A stretch of DNA of 64,000 nucleotides from Porphyra umbilicalis (lineage: Eukaryota; Rhodophyta; Bangiophyceae; Bangiales; Bangiaceae). The notes beneath the pieces are model-generated. The model was given only the letters and a program-made list of their open reading frames with translations, searched no databases and had not been told where the DNA came from. The DNA is taken from positions 428,256 to 492,255 of the forward strand of contig KV918767.1 in assembly GCA_002049455.2 (NCBI GenBank), in the 5' to 3' direction. Both the position numbers and the translations under genes were made by a program. Of the stretch, positions 32,023 to 43,500 are shown piece by piece. Position 1 is the stretch's first letter. Every line of letters begins with the position of its first letter.

Positions 32023-32620
32023 GCAGAAACGGGCTCAAAGACCCAACCTGACGCTGAAAGACATAGGGGAAGCTTCTGACTATGCGAGCTGAAGCGGTCT
32101 CACCGACCGATGGAGCAGTTGTAACCGGACGCTTCCCGTAAGCAGATGAAAATCGGATATAACTTTGGTCACACAAATGCGTTTGGACTGTTCTTGTGCG
32201 CGTTTGATAGGTCTCATTGAGAGTAACGTTGTGGGCATGTCAAAGTTTGAAGCTCCGTTTTCACAAAACCAGCAGGTGGCCTTTTGAATTCTGTAGCAGT
32301 TCACGAATGCACATGGCCACTTGTGCTCTGGACGTGCTCGGCTTCTGTTTTTGACTGCAGAAACGGGCTGACGGACCACATAACACCCTAAAAAACATAG
32401 GGGAAGCTTCTGCCAATGCGAGTTGAAGCGGTCTCACCGGCCGACGGAGCAATTGAAGCTGGACGCCTCCCGTAAGCAGATGAAAATCGGACATAACTTT
32501 GGTCACACAAATGCGTTTGGAGTGTTTTTGTGCGCGTTTGATAGGTCTCATTGAGAGCAACGTTGCAGGCATGTCAAAATTTAACGCCCCGTTTTCACAA
32601 AAGCAGCAAGTCGCCGCTTC
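32023..32620. repeat. Direct duplication of a roughly 265-bp unit
   Basis: Copies at about 32023-32283 and 32355-32620 share CAGAAACGGGCT, CATAGGGGAAGCTTCTG, AGTAACGTTG/AGCAACGTTG, GTAAGCAGATGAAAATCGGA, CACACAAATGCGTTTGGA and CCGTTTTCACAAAA(C/G)CAGCA. About 85% alike by eye, separated by about 70 bp. May be two copies of a repeat family that tends to insert near itself. Confidence 0.75.
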
Positions 32621-33434
32621 AATGATACGCCCGCGCGGGGTGACCGCAGCGCCACCGCGCGATTGCCGTCGCCGCCGCCGCCGCATTCGTCGCCTGAAAG
32701 CATCGGCTCGGCGGCGTCGACGCGGGCGGTTCGGCGTCGGTGACGGCGGCGTCGACGACGGCGACGGCGAGGGCGGAAAGTCTTCGGCCAAGTCGGCCCT
32801 GTCGGCGGCGGCGCGCGGCGGCCGCAAGGGTTCATCGCCGGCGTGGGGGGGAGGGGGAGGCGATGGTGGCGTCTCTGATGGCGGCATTGCCGGTTGTCGC
32901 TGGGAGTTGAGCACCCTCGCGGCCATCGCACGGGAATGAAGACCCCCGAGATGTTGGGGCGCGGCGGACATGGCGCCGCTCGCGCGGGGCGAGCTGCAGT
33001 AACGGTGGTGCGTCCCCGGGGGGGGGGGGGGAGCGCGCGGTTCGCGGGTGAGGCGGCAGCACGGGCGGGGGCCGCTGGGAGTGGAGCACCCCCGCGGCCA
33101 CCGCGGGGGGATGGCGACCCCCGCGGTGGTGCGGGGAGTCGGGATCGGCGCTGCGCCGTCAGCGGCCGCGCCAACAGCCATGGTGCCGTCCGCGCGGCAT
33201 CAATGGCAGCGGCAAGGGCGGGGAGCAGTCGGCGCCCTCGGCGGCGCGGCGCGGCGGAGACAAGTTTGTACTGTCGGTGGGGGGGGGGATCGTACGCGCG
33301 GTCATTGGGAGGGTCGGCGGCACGTGCGGCAACGTCGGCGACGGCGGCAGTACCAGGGCGTCAGTGGGCGTCCGTCGCGTATTAGTGCGGGCTCCGTGCG
33401 GGGAAACAAACAACAGGTGTGTAAAAATCTATTT
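32621..33434. repeat. GC-rich region with an imperfect 168-bp duplication
   Basis: GCTGGGAGTTGAGCACCCTC at about 32899 is matched by GCTGGGAGTGGAGCACCCCC at about 33067, and the similarity runs on loosely. Low-complexity ORFs on both strands carry no motifs. Confidence 0.4.
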
Positions 33435-34442
33435 CTAGTCAATTTTCTCCTTGGCCGGGTAGGTCTTGTCGCGCCACTCGGTGCTGATGGGCTCATCAGC
33501 CAGCTGTAAGTAGGCATGCACGCGGCGGTCGAGGTCGTCTGCGGACATGTTCTTCACGCTGCAGTGGATTGCGTCCCCTCGAAAAAGGATGATACGCCCC
33601 TTCTTGACGTGCACACGCTCCACCTCAGACCGATACACCATAGTCATCAGCTCCCCGTTAGTCGAATTATCACAAAACGTCCTCGGCCAGGTGTCTTGGA
33701 AGGCGGTGTCGTCAATCGCCATGACGACGCCCAGCGTGCGCGGGGGGGTGCCGACATCCTTCTTTTCCGTATCGTCGCCATGCGGCATTTGTCGTTCCGC
33801 GCCTGGCAATGAGACCAGAATCGTTGGCTCGGATGCGACATACCGCCGACCGTACACCTAAAATATCAGGTCAAACAGCCGCTCAATGCTGGCCACTAAG
33901 ACTCGTGTAGCCGCCCAGGTAGCCTTCATCACCGCCTGGCGCCGCTTGAGGTCTGCGACTGGCCCTTGCATCTCGGATACGGGCTGCGTGTTGAAGATGG
34001 CCACTGTGTTCTCCTCGCTGAAGCGCTCAGCGGCCTTCTCCGTCAGACCGGCATCATGGTCGTTGATAAAGTTGGCCAGCGTCAGGACGCCTGCGCCTCC
34101 CGGCCTGGCCAGGCTGGCCTCGACCTCCGAATGGAGCACTTTTGCGGACGACCCGAGGAAGTCGATGTGCGGCACGCCGACACACCCCTCCATCAATATC
34201 TCAACTGCTGTCTCGAGAATCTCGGTCGCGTCCACGGGCGGCGGCGCAACCGGCGTCGTCGCGAAAGGCAAAGTAGCCTCCCCCTCCGGCATCGTATGTT
34301 GAGCGGCCATAGCGACCGTGCCATCTTCCGGCGGCGACGCCGCTGCCGCCGCCGGCGCCCCCGCTGCCGCCTTTGCCGCTGCCACCTTCTTCCGCTGCAG
34401 GCTACGCAGCTTCTTGGAGCGTGTTCCCCGTTTGAAAGGCAT
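33435..34442 (-). pseudogene. 2OG-Fe(II) oxygenase-like protein, one in-frame stop
   Basis: ATG at 34442 gives MPFKRGTRSKKLRSLQRKK, a basic start, then an Ala-rich spacer and DATEILETAVEILMEGCVGV. The C-terminal 140 residues read as a jelly-roll dioxygenase: HxD in MPHGDD, a VVMAIDDTAF strand, KKGRIILFRGDAIHCSVKN carrying the distal His, and RRVHAYLQL with the Arg expected to bind 2-oxoglutarate. A TAG at 33858-33860 interrupts the otherwise continuous frame between DLIF and YGRRYVASEP. Such proteins occur as passengers of algal and fungal DNA transposons. Substrate unknown; nucleic acid is a guess from context. No transposase is fused to it. Confidence 0.5.
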
Positions 34443-36012
34443 GAGGATTGGGTTGTGTGGTAACGGGGAATGGATGAGAAGGGTTGAGGGAGGACGGGAT
34501 GGGGGACACCCGATCAACGGGGGGTGCGATTGGGAGCATGCGACGACGACGGTGGGGAAGAGGAGCAGTGGCTCCGACGCGTCGACGGCGCCACCGTCTC
34601 AATCGGATCGGATCCATCCACCGTTGCGCAATTGACAATGTGACAAGCGGTTGAATGCAGGCGGACCCCAGTCAAGTCGACACGCGTCAAAATCTGGGGA
34701 GGTTCGAATGCCGCCATTTATACTTCAGGCCGTCGCTCCGATGTAGTTGCCAAACAGTCGTGGATCTTCCGGCGCCACATTTTCGACGCGCAGTGTTCCA
34801 ATGTGTCCGTCGTCGCAGCTTTATTGCTGCCATCACCGTGCTTGACGAGTTCGTTCGTGCGCGGCTGCCGACTGCTCTGCGCGCCCGAAAGGGCGCTGGA
34901 TGCGTACGCTGCCGCACACGACCGCACTGATCTGTTTGAATGCGCTGCGCGCCGGCCAGGGCGCTGAATGAGTGAGCTGTCGCATACGAGTGGATTTCTA
35001 TGGGTCTCCCTAAGGTCCTGATGCGTGTGTGGCTCACCGTGGTGGGGAGAGATGTGATGTGGACCATTTTGTTTTATGCTGACCTCACCACATGTTTCGC
35101 ACCTGCTGCGCCACGAGCCCTCCTTTCTGCTGCTCTTTGATTTTAATGGACTCGTACTTTCTCTATTCCTAACCCGTTTTTACCCATCATCACGCGGCCG
35201 ACGTGCACGCCGGCGGCGACGCGGCGTCCGACGTGGCGGAAGCAGCTGCAGCGGCGGTAGCGGCGGCGGCTTCCGCCGTCGGTGCCACCGCTGCGGCGGG
35301 CGGCGACGTGGCGGTGGCGTCGACGATGCAATCGGCGGCGGTCGCCAAGGCGGCCGCCGGGGCCGACGCGGACGCTGCCGGGTCGGCGGCAGCAGCTTCG
35401 GCCGACGCGACGACCGCCCACTGGGAGATGCACGCGGCGGCGGCGGCGGCGCCGGCCGCTGCCGCCGCGATGTCGCCCGCCGCGGCCGCGGCCGAGGCGC
35501 CCAAGATGCACGCGCTCGGCAGCGGTCCAGAGGTGAAGGCTGCGGCTGGGGGGTAGGCGGAGCGAACGCTGGAGGGAGGGGGGATCGATATGGAGAGCGA
35601 ATCGGGGGTGACAAAGGTAGCGGTAGCCCACCGCCATCGATCAAGTCAGCCTCCCAGCCCATGCCGTCGCCGTCGTAGTGTGTAGCCGCTCCCCCCCCCA
35701 CCAGAAGAACCGTGGATAGTGCACCTCTAGAGGCTCGCTCAACTACTGGTAACGGCGTAGAACGATGAGCACGCCACGTCTCTCGCGCGATGCGCGCGTC
35801 GGCGCCCGTCGAGAGTGCCAGCCACCCTATTAACCGGCTACCTGTAATCGGGCGCGCGAGCCGCCCAGCGGCGCGGCCGCGCGGCGACCTCCCCGGCGGC
35901 CTTGTGGACCGCCACGATCTTGCCGCCATCACAAATCGCCCCTGCCGTAGGTCGCGTCAGGGCTGGGCCGCCACCTCTGTCGGCCGACCCGACCACGTCA
36001 CTGGCACGGGCA
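34443..36012. other. Spacer with an Ala-rich coding-like stretch
   Basis: Upstream of the oxygenase-like gene (-) and the unknown gene (+), so it may hold divergent promoters. 35200-35556 can be read as an Ala/Asp/Gly-rich chain in several frames on both strands, with no motif. Nothing else recognised. Confidence 0.35.
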
Positions 36013-37492
36013 ATGGCTACGGGCCACACGGCGGTTGAGCTGTGCCCACAGCGCCGGGGGTCTGGAGCGCACGCAGGAACAACAATCGCGGACGTACTAT
36101 GCGCGCAACAGCTGAGTCAACCTGAGATTGACGCAATCGCCAGGGCCATGCTGGCCGCCAAGAAGCCCGATCTTGAGGAGATTTTCGCGCGTGCGCGGGT
36201 GGCGGCGGCGCCAGTCGACGGAAGTGCGGCATCTTCGGGCGGTGGCTTGGCGGCACTGGTGGCGTTGGAGGCACCCGCCAACGGCACATCTGTGGAGGAC
36301 GTGGAGACAGCCGTCAAGGGGTGCTTCCACGCATTTGAGGAGCGCATTGTGAAGCTTGAGAAAATGGGCGGCACCGTGATTGGCGAACTGACCAAGCAGT
36401 TTGACGCTTCGCTCAAGAAGTTTCTGCATGAGCGGCCGGTGACGCAAATGACGGACAACGAGCTCATCACGGCACTAAAGCAGGCCTTCCTGACCCCTGC
36501 CATCCGCAAGGAGCACGATCACGTGTTGACCAACATGATGCTGTCTTTCATTGAAGACGTTCCCAACGACCAGGGCGACACCGTGACGGTATCGTTCCCG
36601 CCGGCGAGCATTTTGTTGCAGACCTTCCCATATGTCAACTTCAAAAGACTGTGCCTCTGTGTCGCCAAGCGTGTGCTGCAGGCAAGCGCCAGGAGGCCCC
36701 GGCAGCAGCAGCCGCATGTCGCCCGCGGCATTAGCGGCGTCTATCCCGAAGCCATGGATCGGGTTGACCGTGTTACCGACACCATCATCCGAGGCACCTT
36801 TCATGACCCGAGGTGCTGGGCGCGCAAGCTCTTCTACATCCTGTTCGCGTATTTCCTGATCAAGGAGTTGGCCGCCATGGAGCTCACAGACCCTGAAGCC
36901 GCCAAGCCATCTGCCCACGACAGCGCCGACGCCTACTACTTCTCCGTCACCTGTACGCTCACGGCAACATGCTGGAGGTATACCGCGGTCGGTTTCCTGC
37001 CGGCACCAGTGCACAAGACTGACGCCGAGCCTGCGTCAGCGCTGGCAGGCAAGCACACTATCACCCGCACCGACAACCTGCACAATAATGCGCTGAGGAT
37101 CCTGCAGGCCGTGGTGCGGACGGCCAACAAGTTTGACAACCGCGCCGTTTTCTCGTTTGCGATGACGCTTCGGGGGCTGCTCGTGTCGCCCGATCGCACA
37201 TGGCTGACCAAGCCCCACAGGGAGGCAGAGGAGGGGGTTACGCCGGGCAATTGGACGCTGCTGATGCCGCGGACAGACGGGAGGCAAGACCTGGACCTGA
37301 CAGCGCAGCGGCTGACCGCCGCCGCGAAAGGACGTCATCCTGACCAAGTACAGCGCCGACAACAGCTCGAACCCCAGCGGCGACGCCACCATTGGTGGTG
37401 AATCCTCCTCCGGGGGAAGCCAGGTGCCCTCTGGTGGAATTGGATCGCAAACGCGGCCTTCCCCCGCACAGTGGCTCAGGAACCTGAGTTGA
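36013..37492 (+). CDS. Unknown 490-residue protein, one frame change near its end
   Basis: ATG at 36013 (MATGHTAVELC). The frame is continuous for about 435 codons with normal amino acid use: ALSQPEIDAIARAML-like helices, DVETAVKGCFHAFEERIVKL, TQMTDNELITALKQAFLTP, SILLQTFPYVNFKRLCLCVAKRV, RVDRVTDTIIRGTFHDPRCW, KLFYILFAYFLIKELAAME and NALRILQAVVRTANKFDNRA. Near 37325 the frame must shift by one to read KDVILTKYSADNSSN to the stop at 37490-37492; otherwise it runs out in Arg/Gln-rich sequence. Mostly helical, no signal peptide, no family recognised. Convergent with the TNP-like ORF 94 bp away, so the two probably belong to one mobile element. Confidence 0.6.
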
Positions 37493-37585
37493 TAGAAGGG
37501 CGTGCATGAACATGAAAAAGAAAGAGCAAGTATTATCAATGATTCCCCCTAGCCCAGCCGTGTCTACCGCTGCAAACCTACCGTG

Positions 37586-39001
37586 TCACCCGCTCCGTGA
37601 CGGAAATCCGTCTGGCCGACCAAACACTCTCCAACGGTTGACATAAGAGTGGCCACTTCCGGACCGCTGCAGGGAGAACGAGCAGCAGCAGCTGTACAAT
37701 AGCAGCGCAAGGCGCACACCAGGAACCGAAGGCAAATAAAGAAAGCGCTCAGAGTCGACACGCACGTCGTCCGAGTCTGGAATGGGGACGAACGGTTGGA
37801 CCACAGCTGCGAGGAGCCCGCTGGGGTTGTCGAGAAAAGCAACAGTGCGAAAGTACGCCGTGCGGTAAAGGGGCTCGCGCGCCTCCTCCCGGCGCGCAAC
37901 GCACATCTCGCTTCGCGCAGCAACCGGCACGACTAGGACACCGACACAATCGCCAACCACCAGCCGCACGTCTTTACCACGCGTGGCGCGGCCCTTCCAC
38001 TTGGCAACGAAGGACTGGTGCCAGCGGGCCTGAATGAGTGGGTGCGCAGCAATCGATACTTGGCTGCCAAACCTCCTTCCGCCAGAGCACCGCCAGTCCC
38101 CGCTTGGCTGGCTCCACAGCGGCTTCGAGGTGCGCAAGTGGGCTATCACCCCAGCGTGCTTCAGCCACTCGGGGTCGATGCCAAAGTACGCGGGTTGGAG
38201 GGCGATGCTGGACGCCAGTTCCCCCTTCTGCATGCGGTGCGCGGCTCGCAACGCGTCGTTGCGGCCGTTTCCCGTCGTGATAGCGCGCTTGAGCGGTTGG
38301 TGGGCGCTTTCAAAAAGAAGCTCCTGCAAATGCCGCACATGGAGGAGCAGGCGGATGACGGCGTGCAGCAGCTCCCGCAACCGATGCAGGTTGGGCACGT
38401 CGGTATTACGCCCAAAGGCCGCGGTGTCCCTGCGGAGCCAGGCGGCGCACACGAGCCTGTATAAGCGGTCAGAAAGCGCCAGCAGCTCGGCCGCGGTGGG
38501 CGGTGACAGGCAAGCCGCCTCGCCGTCGACGTCCGCCCGTCGAATGTACTACGGCGCGTTGATCAGCGCGGTGTACCCATCGACCACCTTAAGAGTCGCC
38601 TGCAGCGGCGTGCGGGTGGCGCCGGCGGTGGCCTTGGCGCTCTGTAGCACGCGACGGAACACGAAGCAGGCCACAGTCAGCGTCGCCACCCACTCCGAGA
38701 TGCAGACCGACACCACAGCGTCCGTCTTCACCTTGAAGATGGTCGTGCTGGAGTAGTAGCTGCGCGCCAGCGCGTTCTTGAGCGACAAGCCGACGCGCCG
38801 ATGCTGGTCCTTGGCGAGAAGCGTAAAAAAGCTGGTCACCAGTCGCTTTGGAAGGCCGTGGAAGGTCAGGTGATCCGGCGCGGAATGCGCACTCTGGTGG
38901 CCGTCAAACATCTCGCGGGGTAGGCTTCGTGCCCTCAAATGCAGGACGCTCTGGTGAGAGTCCGCGAGTAGCCCGAGCTCGACAAGGCCACGCTCGACAT
39001 A
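37586..39001 (-). pseudogene. Transposase-like ORF (CACTA/TNP2-like C-terminal half?)
   Basis: One frame is open from 39001 to 37586 except for a TAG at 38549-38551, with a TGA at 39002-39004 closing it upstream. Segments: FHGLPKRLVTSFFTLLAKDQ, EWVATLTVACFVFRRVLQ, LKVVDGYTALINAP, LHRLRELLHAVIRLLLHVRH and LQELLFESAHQPLKRAI. The pattern of a His-rich helix followed by FExxHQPLK resembles the region after the catalytic core of TNP2/CACTA-type transposases. The N-terminal catalytic part is not seen, and upstream sequence is Pro/Arg low complexity. A DNA-transposon origin is likely; the superfamily call is tentative. Confidence 0.45.
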
Positions 39002-39009
39002 TCAGGCTT

Positions 39010-40349
39010 CGCTGAGCTTGGCGAGCGCCCCCACCGATGTCGGCTCACCGGCCATGGGGGCTGCGACGCTCCTCGTCGGGGGGGGGGGCGGGGGGCGCCG
39101 AAACGGGGGACATGTTGTTGGTTGGGGGCAGGCGAAGCATCCACGGAGGGCAGGAGCCCACCGCCGACGTGTCGATTGCGTCCGGCGTCCGCAACCAGCG
39201 ACTGCCCGACTGCCCCCGACGGTCACGGAGACGGCTCCGGCAGGCGGCAGCCACGGACCCGGACCCCTGGGGACGGGCGCTTGCGGGGCGCTAGCCGCAG
39301 CCACGCCGGTCGACCCGGTCGGCTGGGGTGCGACGGCGGCAGCCACGGCGGCGGCGCCGCGGCACCCGCCCGTGGCCGCGCCGGCGGGGTAACCTTCGCA
39401 GCCGGACCTCCTCGGGCCGCGCCGACCCGGTGGGACGCCACAAGCGGGGGGAAACCTAGTCAGTGCCGACGGGGAAATTGCGGGAGAGAGGCTCCGTAGC
39501 ACGTGGGGGGGTGGTGGCGGTCGGTTGATGGGCGGTTGGCGTAGCGAGGGGGTGAAGTGGGCTTAGCAGAGGGCGCCCGACAGATCAGCGGCTTTGCGCC
39601 AGTCACGGGGCGGGCGCGACAGAGATCTGTCAGCCAAGCCTTTCTCGGATTGCCGATCCAACAAACTGACCAGAGCCTGTCCACCAGAGATTGTTTGTCA
39701 TTGGCGACTGCGTAGTCTGAAACAAGGCCTGTCAAGATAGGACCCAGAGGCCATACAAGCTATTTTGGCCTCTGCTCCCAGAAAAATCTTGTATCGGCTC
39801 TTTTGCCCGGAATTTGAACTGCTGTGCGGCGTCAAGCAAAGAGGCGTGTTGGAACGTCATGCTCAACGCCGCTGTCAGCCCTGCTACTGTAAGCGCAAAT
39901 CTCTACAAACCAGGTGTGGGCAGGGGTTCGACCCCCCGACTCCCGGAAGCGACCCGAAAGTTCTTCCTCTCCGGAAAGGTCCCCCCTGGTTCCAATTAGG
40001 CCCCGTAGTTAGTCCTAACCAACCGAACCCACTCCAAGTGCCTCTGAGGGGGGATTCTCAGGAACACGTGCGCCATTAGTGCTCTCTCTCAGTCTCCCCG
40101 GGGAACCTTTCCCCGAAGACAATTACTGGTAGGAACCACGGCGTGAAAGGTCCCACCAACCCCCCTGGGTAAGGTCGTCTGCCCATAACATACCTGATGC
40201 TTCTCAACCGGCAGTGGCCTGCAGCAGATGGGTTTTCTAGCAATGCGGAAGCCCACGTTTCGCGCTCCCCGGTAGATTCAAATTGGAATCGTCGACAATA
40301 TTAGATTTGATGGCTGCCTGAGACAACGGCTGTCTGGATACGCGTGCGT
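39010..40349. other. No gene recognised
   Basis: 39060-39430 is GC-rich low complexity. 39890-40200 has short stretches that resemble tRNA T-arms (GGTTCGACCCCCC) but no complete cloverleaf. Nothing supportable. Confidence 0.35.
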
Positions 40350-40560
40350 GATCGAGCGCAAGCGCGCTCTAGGTGCGCCGAGCGCCACTTCACGCACCGC
40401 GATGGTCTGTCACCGATAACGGGTGGGGGGAGGGCGCCGGGAGGTCCATTTTTGGCGCTGGCGCGCCTCCCGGCGCCCTCCCCCCACCCGATATCGGCGA
40501 CTGACCATCTCGGCGCGCGAAATGGCGCTCGGCGCTCCTAGGGCGCGCTGGCGCTCGATC
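40350..40560. mobile_element. Fold-back element with arms of about 95 bp
   Basis: The left arm (40350-40443, starting GATCGAGCGCAAGCGCG) is mirrored by the right arm (40465-40560, ending GCGCTCGATC) at about 85-90% identity, leaving a loop of about 20 bases. The transcript would make a long, GC-rich hairpin. Size and structure fit a fold-back MITE. No coding content. Confidence 0.75.
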
Positions 40561-43500
40561 GTTGGCTAATGTTGGACATGGGCATGTGATTGGCCAAAGA
40601 GGCTTCCGTAACTTGATCCGCGGTTCGGGCTTGGGAAAGGTCGCGGTCGGGCCAGAAATTGGAGACCTGCGCGATTAAGGTCGTTAGGGCACCTCTTAAC
40701 TATTTTTGCCTAATCCTTCAAGCCCAACCTTTCCCGGGGCACAATAACCTGTAGGTCTCGCCCAATGAGAGTGGAAGTCTTCTTCCCACTGGGCCACCCA
40801 TGCGACTCCCTCGCGGTTTTGTGCCCGCTGGGGCATGCGAGATTCGTACCCGTGCTATTTTGAGTGAAACCTTAGAGATTTCACTTTTTCTGTTCTTGCG
40901 CTTCTGATAGTTTGTGCGTACTCTTTGCTTCGATCCCCGATGCTTTGATTTGGTGAGCGTTTTTATTTAGAGTGTGGGCGGGTGCGTGCGCGGGTGGGCT
41001 GCTCGGGCTGAGTGGCGGGCTTGAGTGGTCCGAATTGGACCACTGGAGGAGGGCCCTTGATGGGAGGAGGGGCACTTCGGAGAGACAACCAACACAGGAC
41101 GTTCGCACACATACACAAAAGCTCAAGCCGCTCAACCACTTCACCGTGGTCGCCCATCCCCTATCCCCACTGCGCATCAACATGGCTGCGGTGGAGGGCA
41201 GTGCGACCAGAGCGAGAAACGCGCGTCGATGGCGACTGGGAGCTGCCGCCTGTCATCAACTAGCACAGCCAGTAACGTGGCAGAGGACATGTTTTTGGGT
41301 CGCAATGGCAGCGAGCAGTGAGGTAGTCAGCAGAGAGGGGGGATGGGGGCGACGCGAGCAGTGTGAACATGACGACTAGCAGTGAGGGTGCCCGCGCATG
41401 TGCCGAGTGGGGTGTGCAATGGCCAGCGCGCAGCGCGGGAACCATAAGAGTTGCGGAAGCGAGCCCCCATTGGCGGCGCGTGCGGCGGATGCGCAGAGCT
41501 GCTAGTTCGGGAGGCCAGTGGGTTTCAACAAGCGCTGTGACTCCGTGTGGCGCCGGGAAGGAAAGAGACGTGCACGCGGGCTGCCGGCCGTGACATCCCG
41601 AGAGGGGTCGGTCTTTGGGCGCGACGGATCAGGAGAGGTGACAATGCCAGAGCTCAACGAGCGGCACGCAGCCTTGAGCCAGGTCGGTGCCACCCGGTGT
41701 TGTTGGCGTCTCGTGGACGGCGGGAATTTCGACAGCCTGACCCAATCTGCTTGTCGTTTAGCGGATTCAAGTTAGCTCCAACCACGTCTGGCTTCGCGGC
41801 CCGCATCCTGCGCCGCATGGTGTCTTGATCGAGACCTGCGCTTGATGCGACAACAACGAAGGTCACCCAGTCATCGAGAAGGCGGCTTCGATAAGACTCC
41901 TGAAGAACCGGACGATGTCGCTCGAATGCAAAACAGACACGTGGTACACACGTGTCACATGGTCCATAAACTGCACAATTATAATCGCTGGTGCCCTGAT
42001 ATTCGTTGGAATTAAGTGCCTTCTCAACGGTTTTTCGTGGCGTGCCTGCAGCTTTTTCGGCTACCCCGCCGCTGGCGGCCCGACCTCGACGTCAACCTAC
42101 CTACCCTGTTTCAGTCCCCCACACCCCGACGCTCGCCGCCCCCCCCCCCCCCCTGCCTCCCCCTACCCCACGCCTCCCCGTCCCATCGCCTCCCCCCCCA
42201 CTCGCCTCCCGCGCACCTCTGGCCTAGGTCCCCCCGCGGCCACGCCGGACACTATAGCCGTAAAACAAAGCTTTTGCCACAGTCATCCTTCTCCTCTGCG
42301 TCCGAAAGGCCGGCGTGGTCGGCATTGTCGTCCGCGGGGGTGTAATATCTCTCTGTCGCAGCCACCTCGGCAATTGCGCCTTTCCCGTCCCCCCCATCAA
42401 GCCCACCGATTCCGCCCAGAACTCCAGCGACCAAGTCAGCCTGCCCTTCCCCCCCCCGTAGGCCACGTCGCTGTTCTCCCCCCTTCCTTCCCTGCGCCCT
42501 GCTGCCGCGCCCATCTCCACAGCCTTGGTTCGGCGTTGGGCTCCAGCAGTGCGATTGGGAACGGCGCGCGCCAGAAGAGCGCACGCCGCCCAACAGTGCT
42601 TTGCTTGCGCGATGCAGCGCACATCCCGCCCCACGTCGGCGACGGCTTTGGCCACCTCGCCAGTGCCTTCGAGGCAAAACGTTTGGCCGAGGTTGAAGTG
42701 GTTGACCGCCACGCGCCGCACGACAGATCGGATCTGTTGCGTGTTCCTGTAGTACACGCCGTAGAAGCCGGGCCCGAGCACGTTGAAGTGCGCGAGGATG
42801 AGCTTGCGCGGCCTTCAGAAGCGACGAGCGCCACCTCTGACGACGGGTACGTCATCGATTACTCCTCGGGTGGCGCGGGTGCGGGTTAGGCCGGCGGTAG
42901 CGACATGATCGTGGGCCAATTGCAGCAGTGTAGTGCCAGCGCGAAAACCGTTGTCCTTCGACGGGATGCGGGGGGCCTAAGAACAGGTTGCCAACACGCC
43001 GTCGGCGGCTGCCTGCACCTTCGCAGCCATCACCTCCGGCAGAGTGGAAGTAGTGCGTGGGGCAGGCGGGAGGGAAGAGAAAGAGGAAGCCAATGTCAGA
43101 GACGCAGCCAGGAAAGTAGCCGGAGCCAAAGACGTGGGCGGAGGAGCAGCAGTGGCGGGGTGGGGGGCTAAACGCGGGTGATGTGGGGGGGGTCAAGCCA
43201 ACAGGATCGTAGGTGTGGGCTGGCCGCGTGGCAGCCAAGTAGGCGTGTGTCTGGGGGACCCGTCGGGGAAGACGAACCCGCTTCACAGCGGGCAGCATCC
43301 AAGACGCGAGCGTATGTCGTGGCATCCGTTGTAGGTGGAAGGGTGGTTGTGTTGGCTGCGGGTGACATGGTGGGTGGAGAGGAAGCGGAAACGGGCGATA
43401 GTGGAGGTGACGGGGACGGCAAACAAAAAATAGAAAGCATTAGTTCCAGAGGAGTAGGTTGTATCGCTATTGAGATGCCGTCGGTAGAACAGCGGAGCAG

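Noticed and set aside
35203-35556. Ala-rich ORF that could be a gene
   Set aside because: Open on both strands and in several frames; GCN-repeat composition explains it.
39890-40860. tRNA-like stretches (GGTTCGACCCCCC, GGTACGAATCTC, TGGCCCAGTGG)
   Set aside because: T-arm-like and A-box-like pieces occur, but in the wrong order or too far apart, and no cloverleaf with anticodon arm can be folded.
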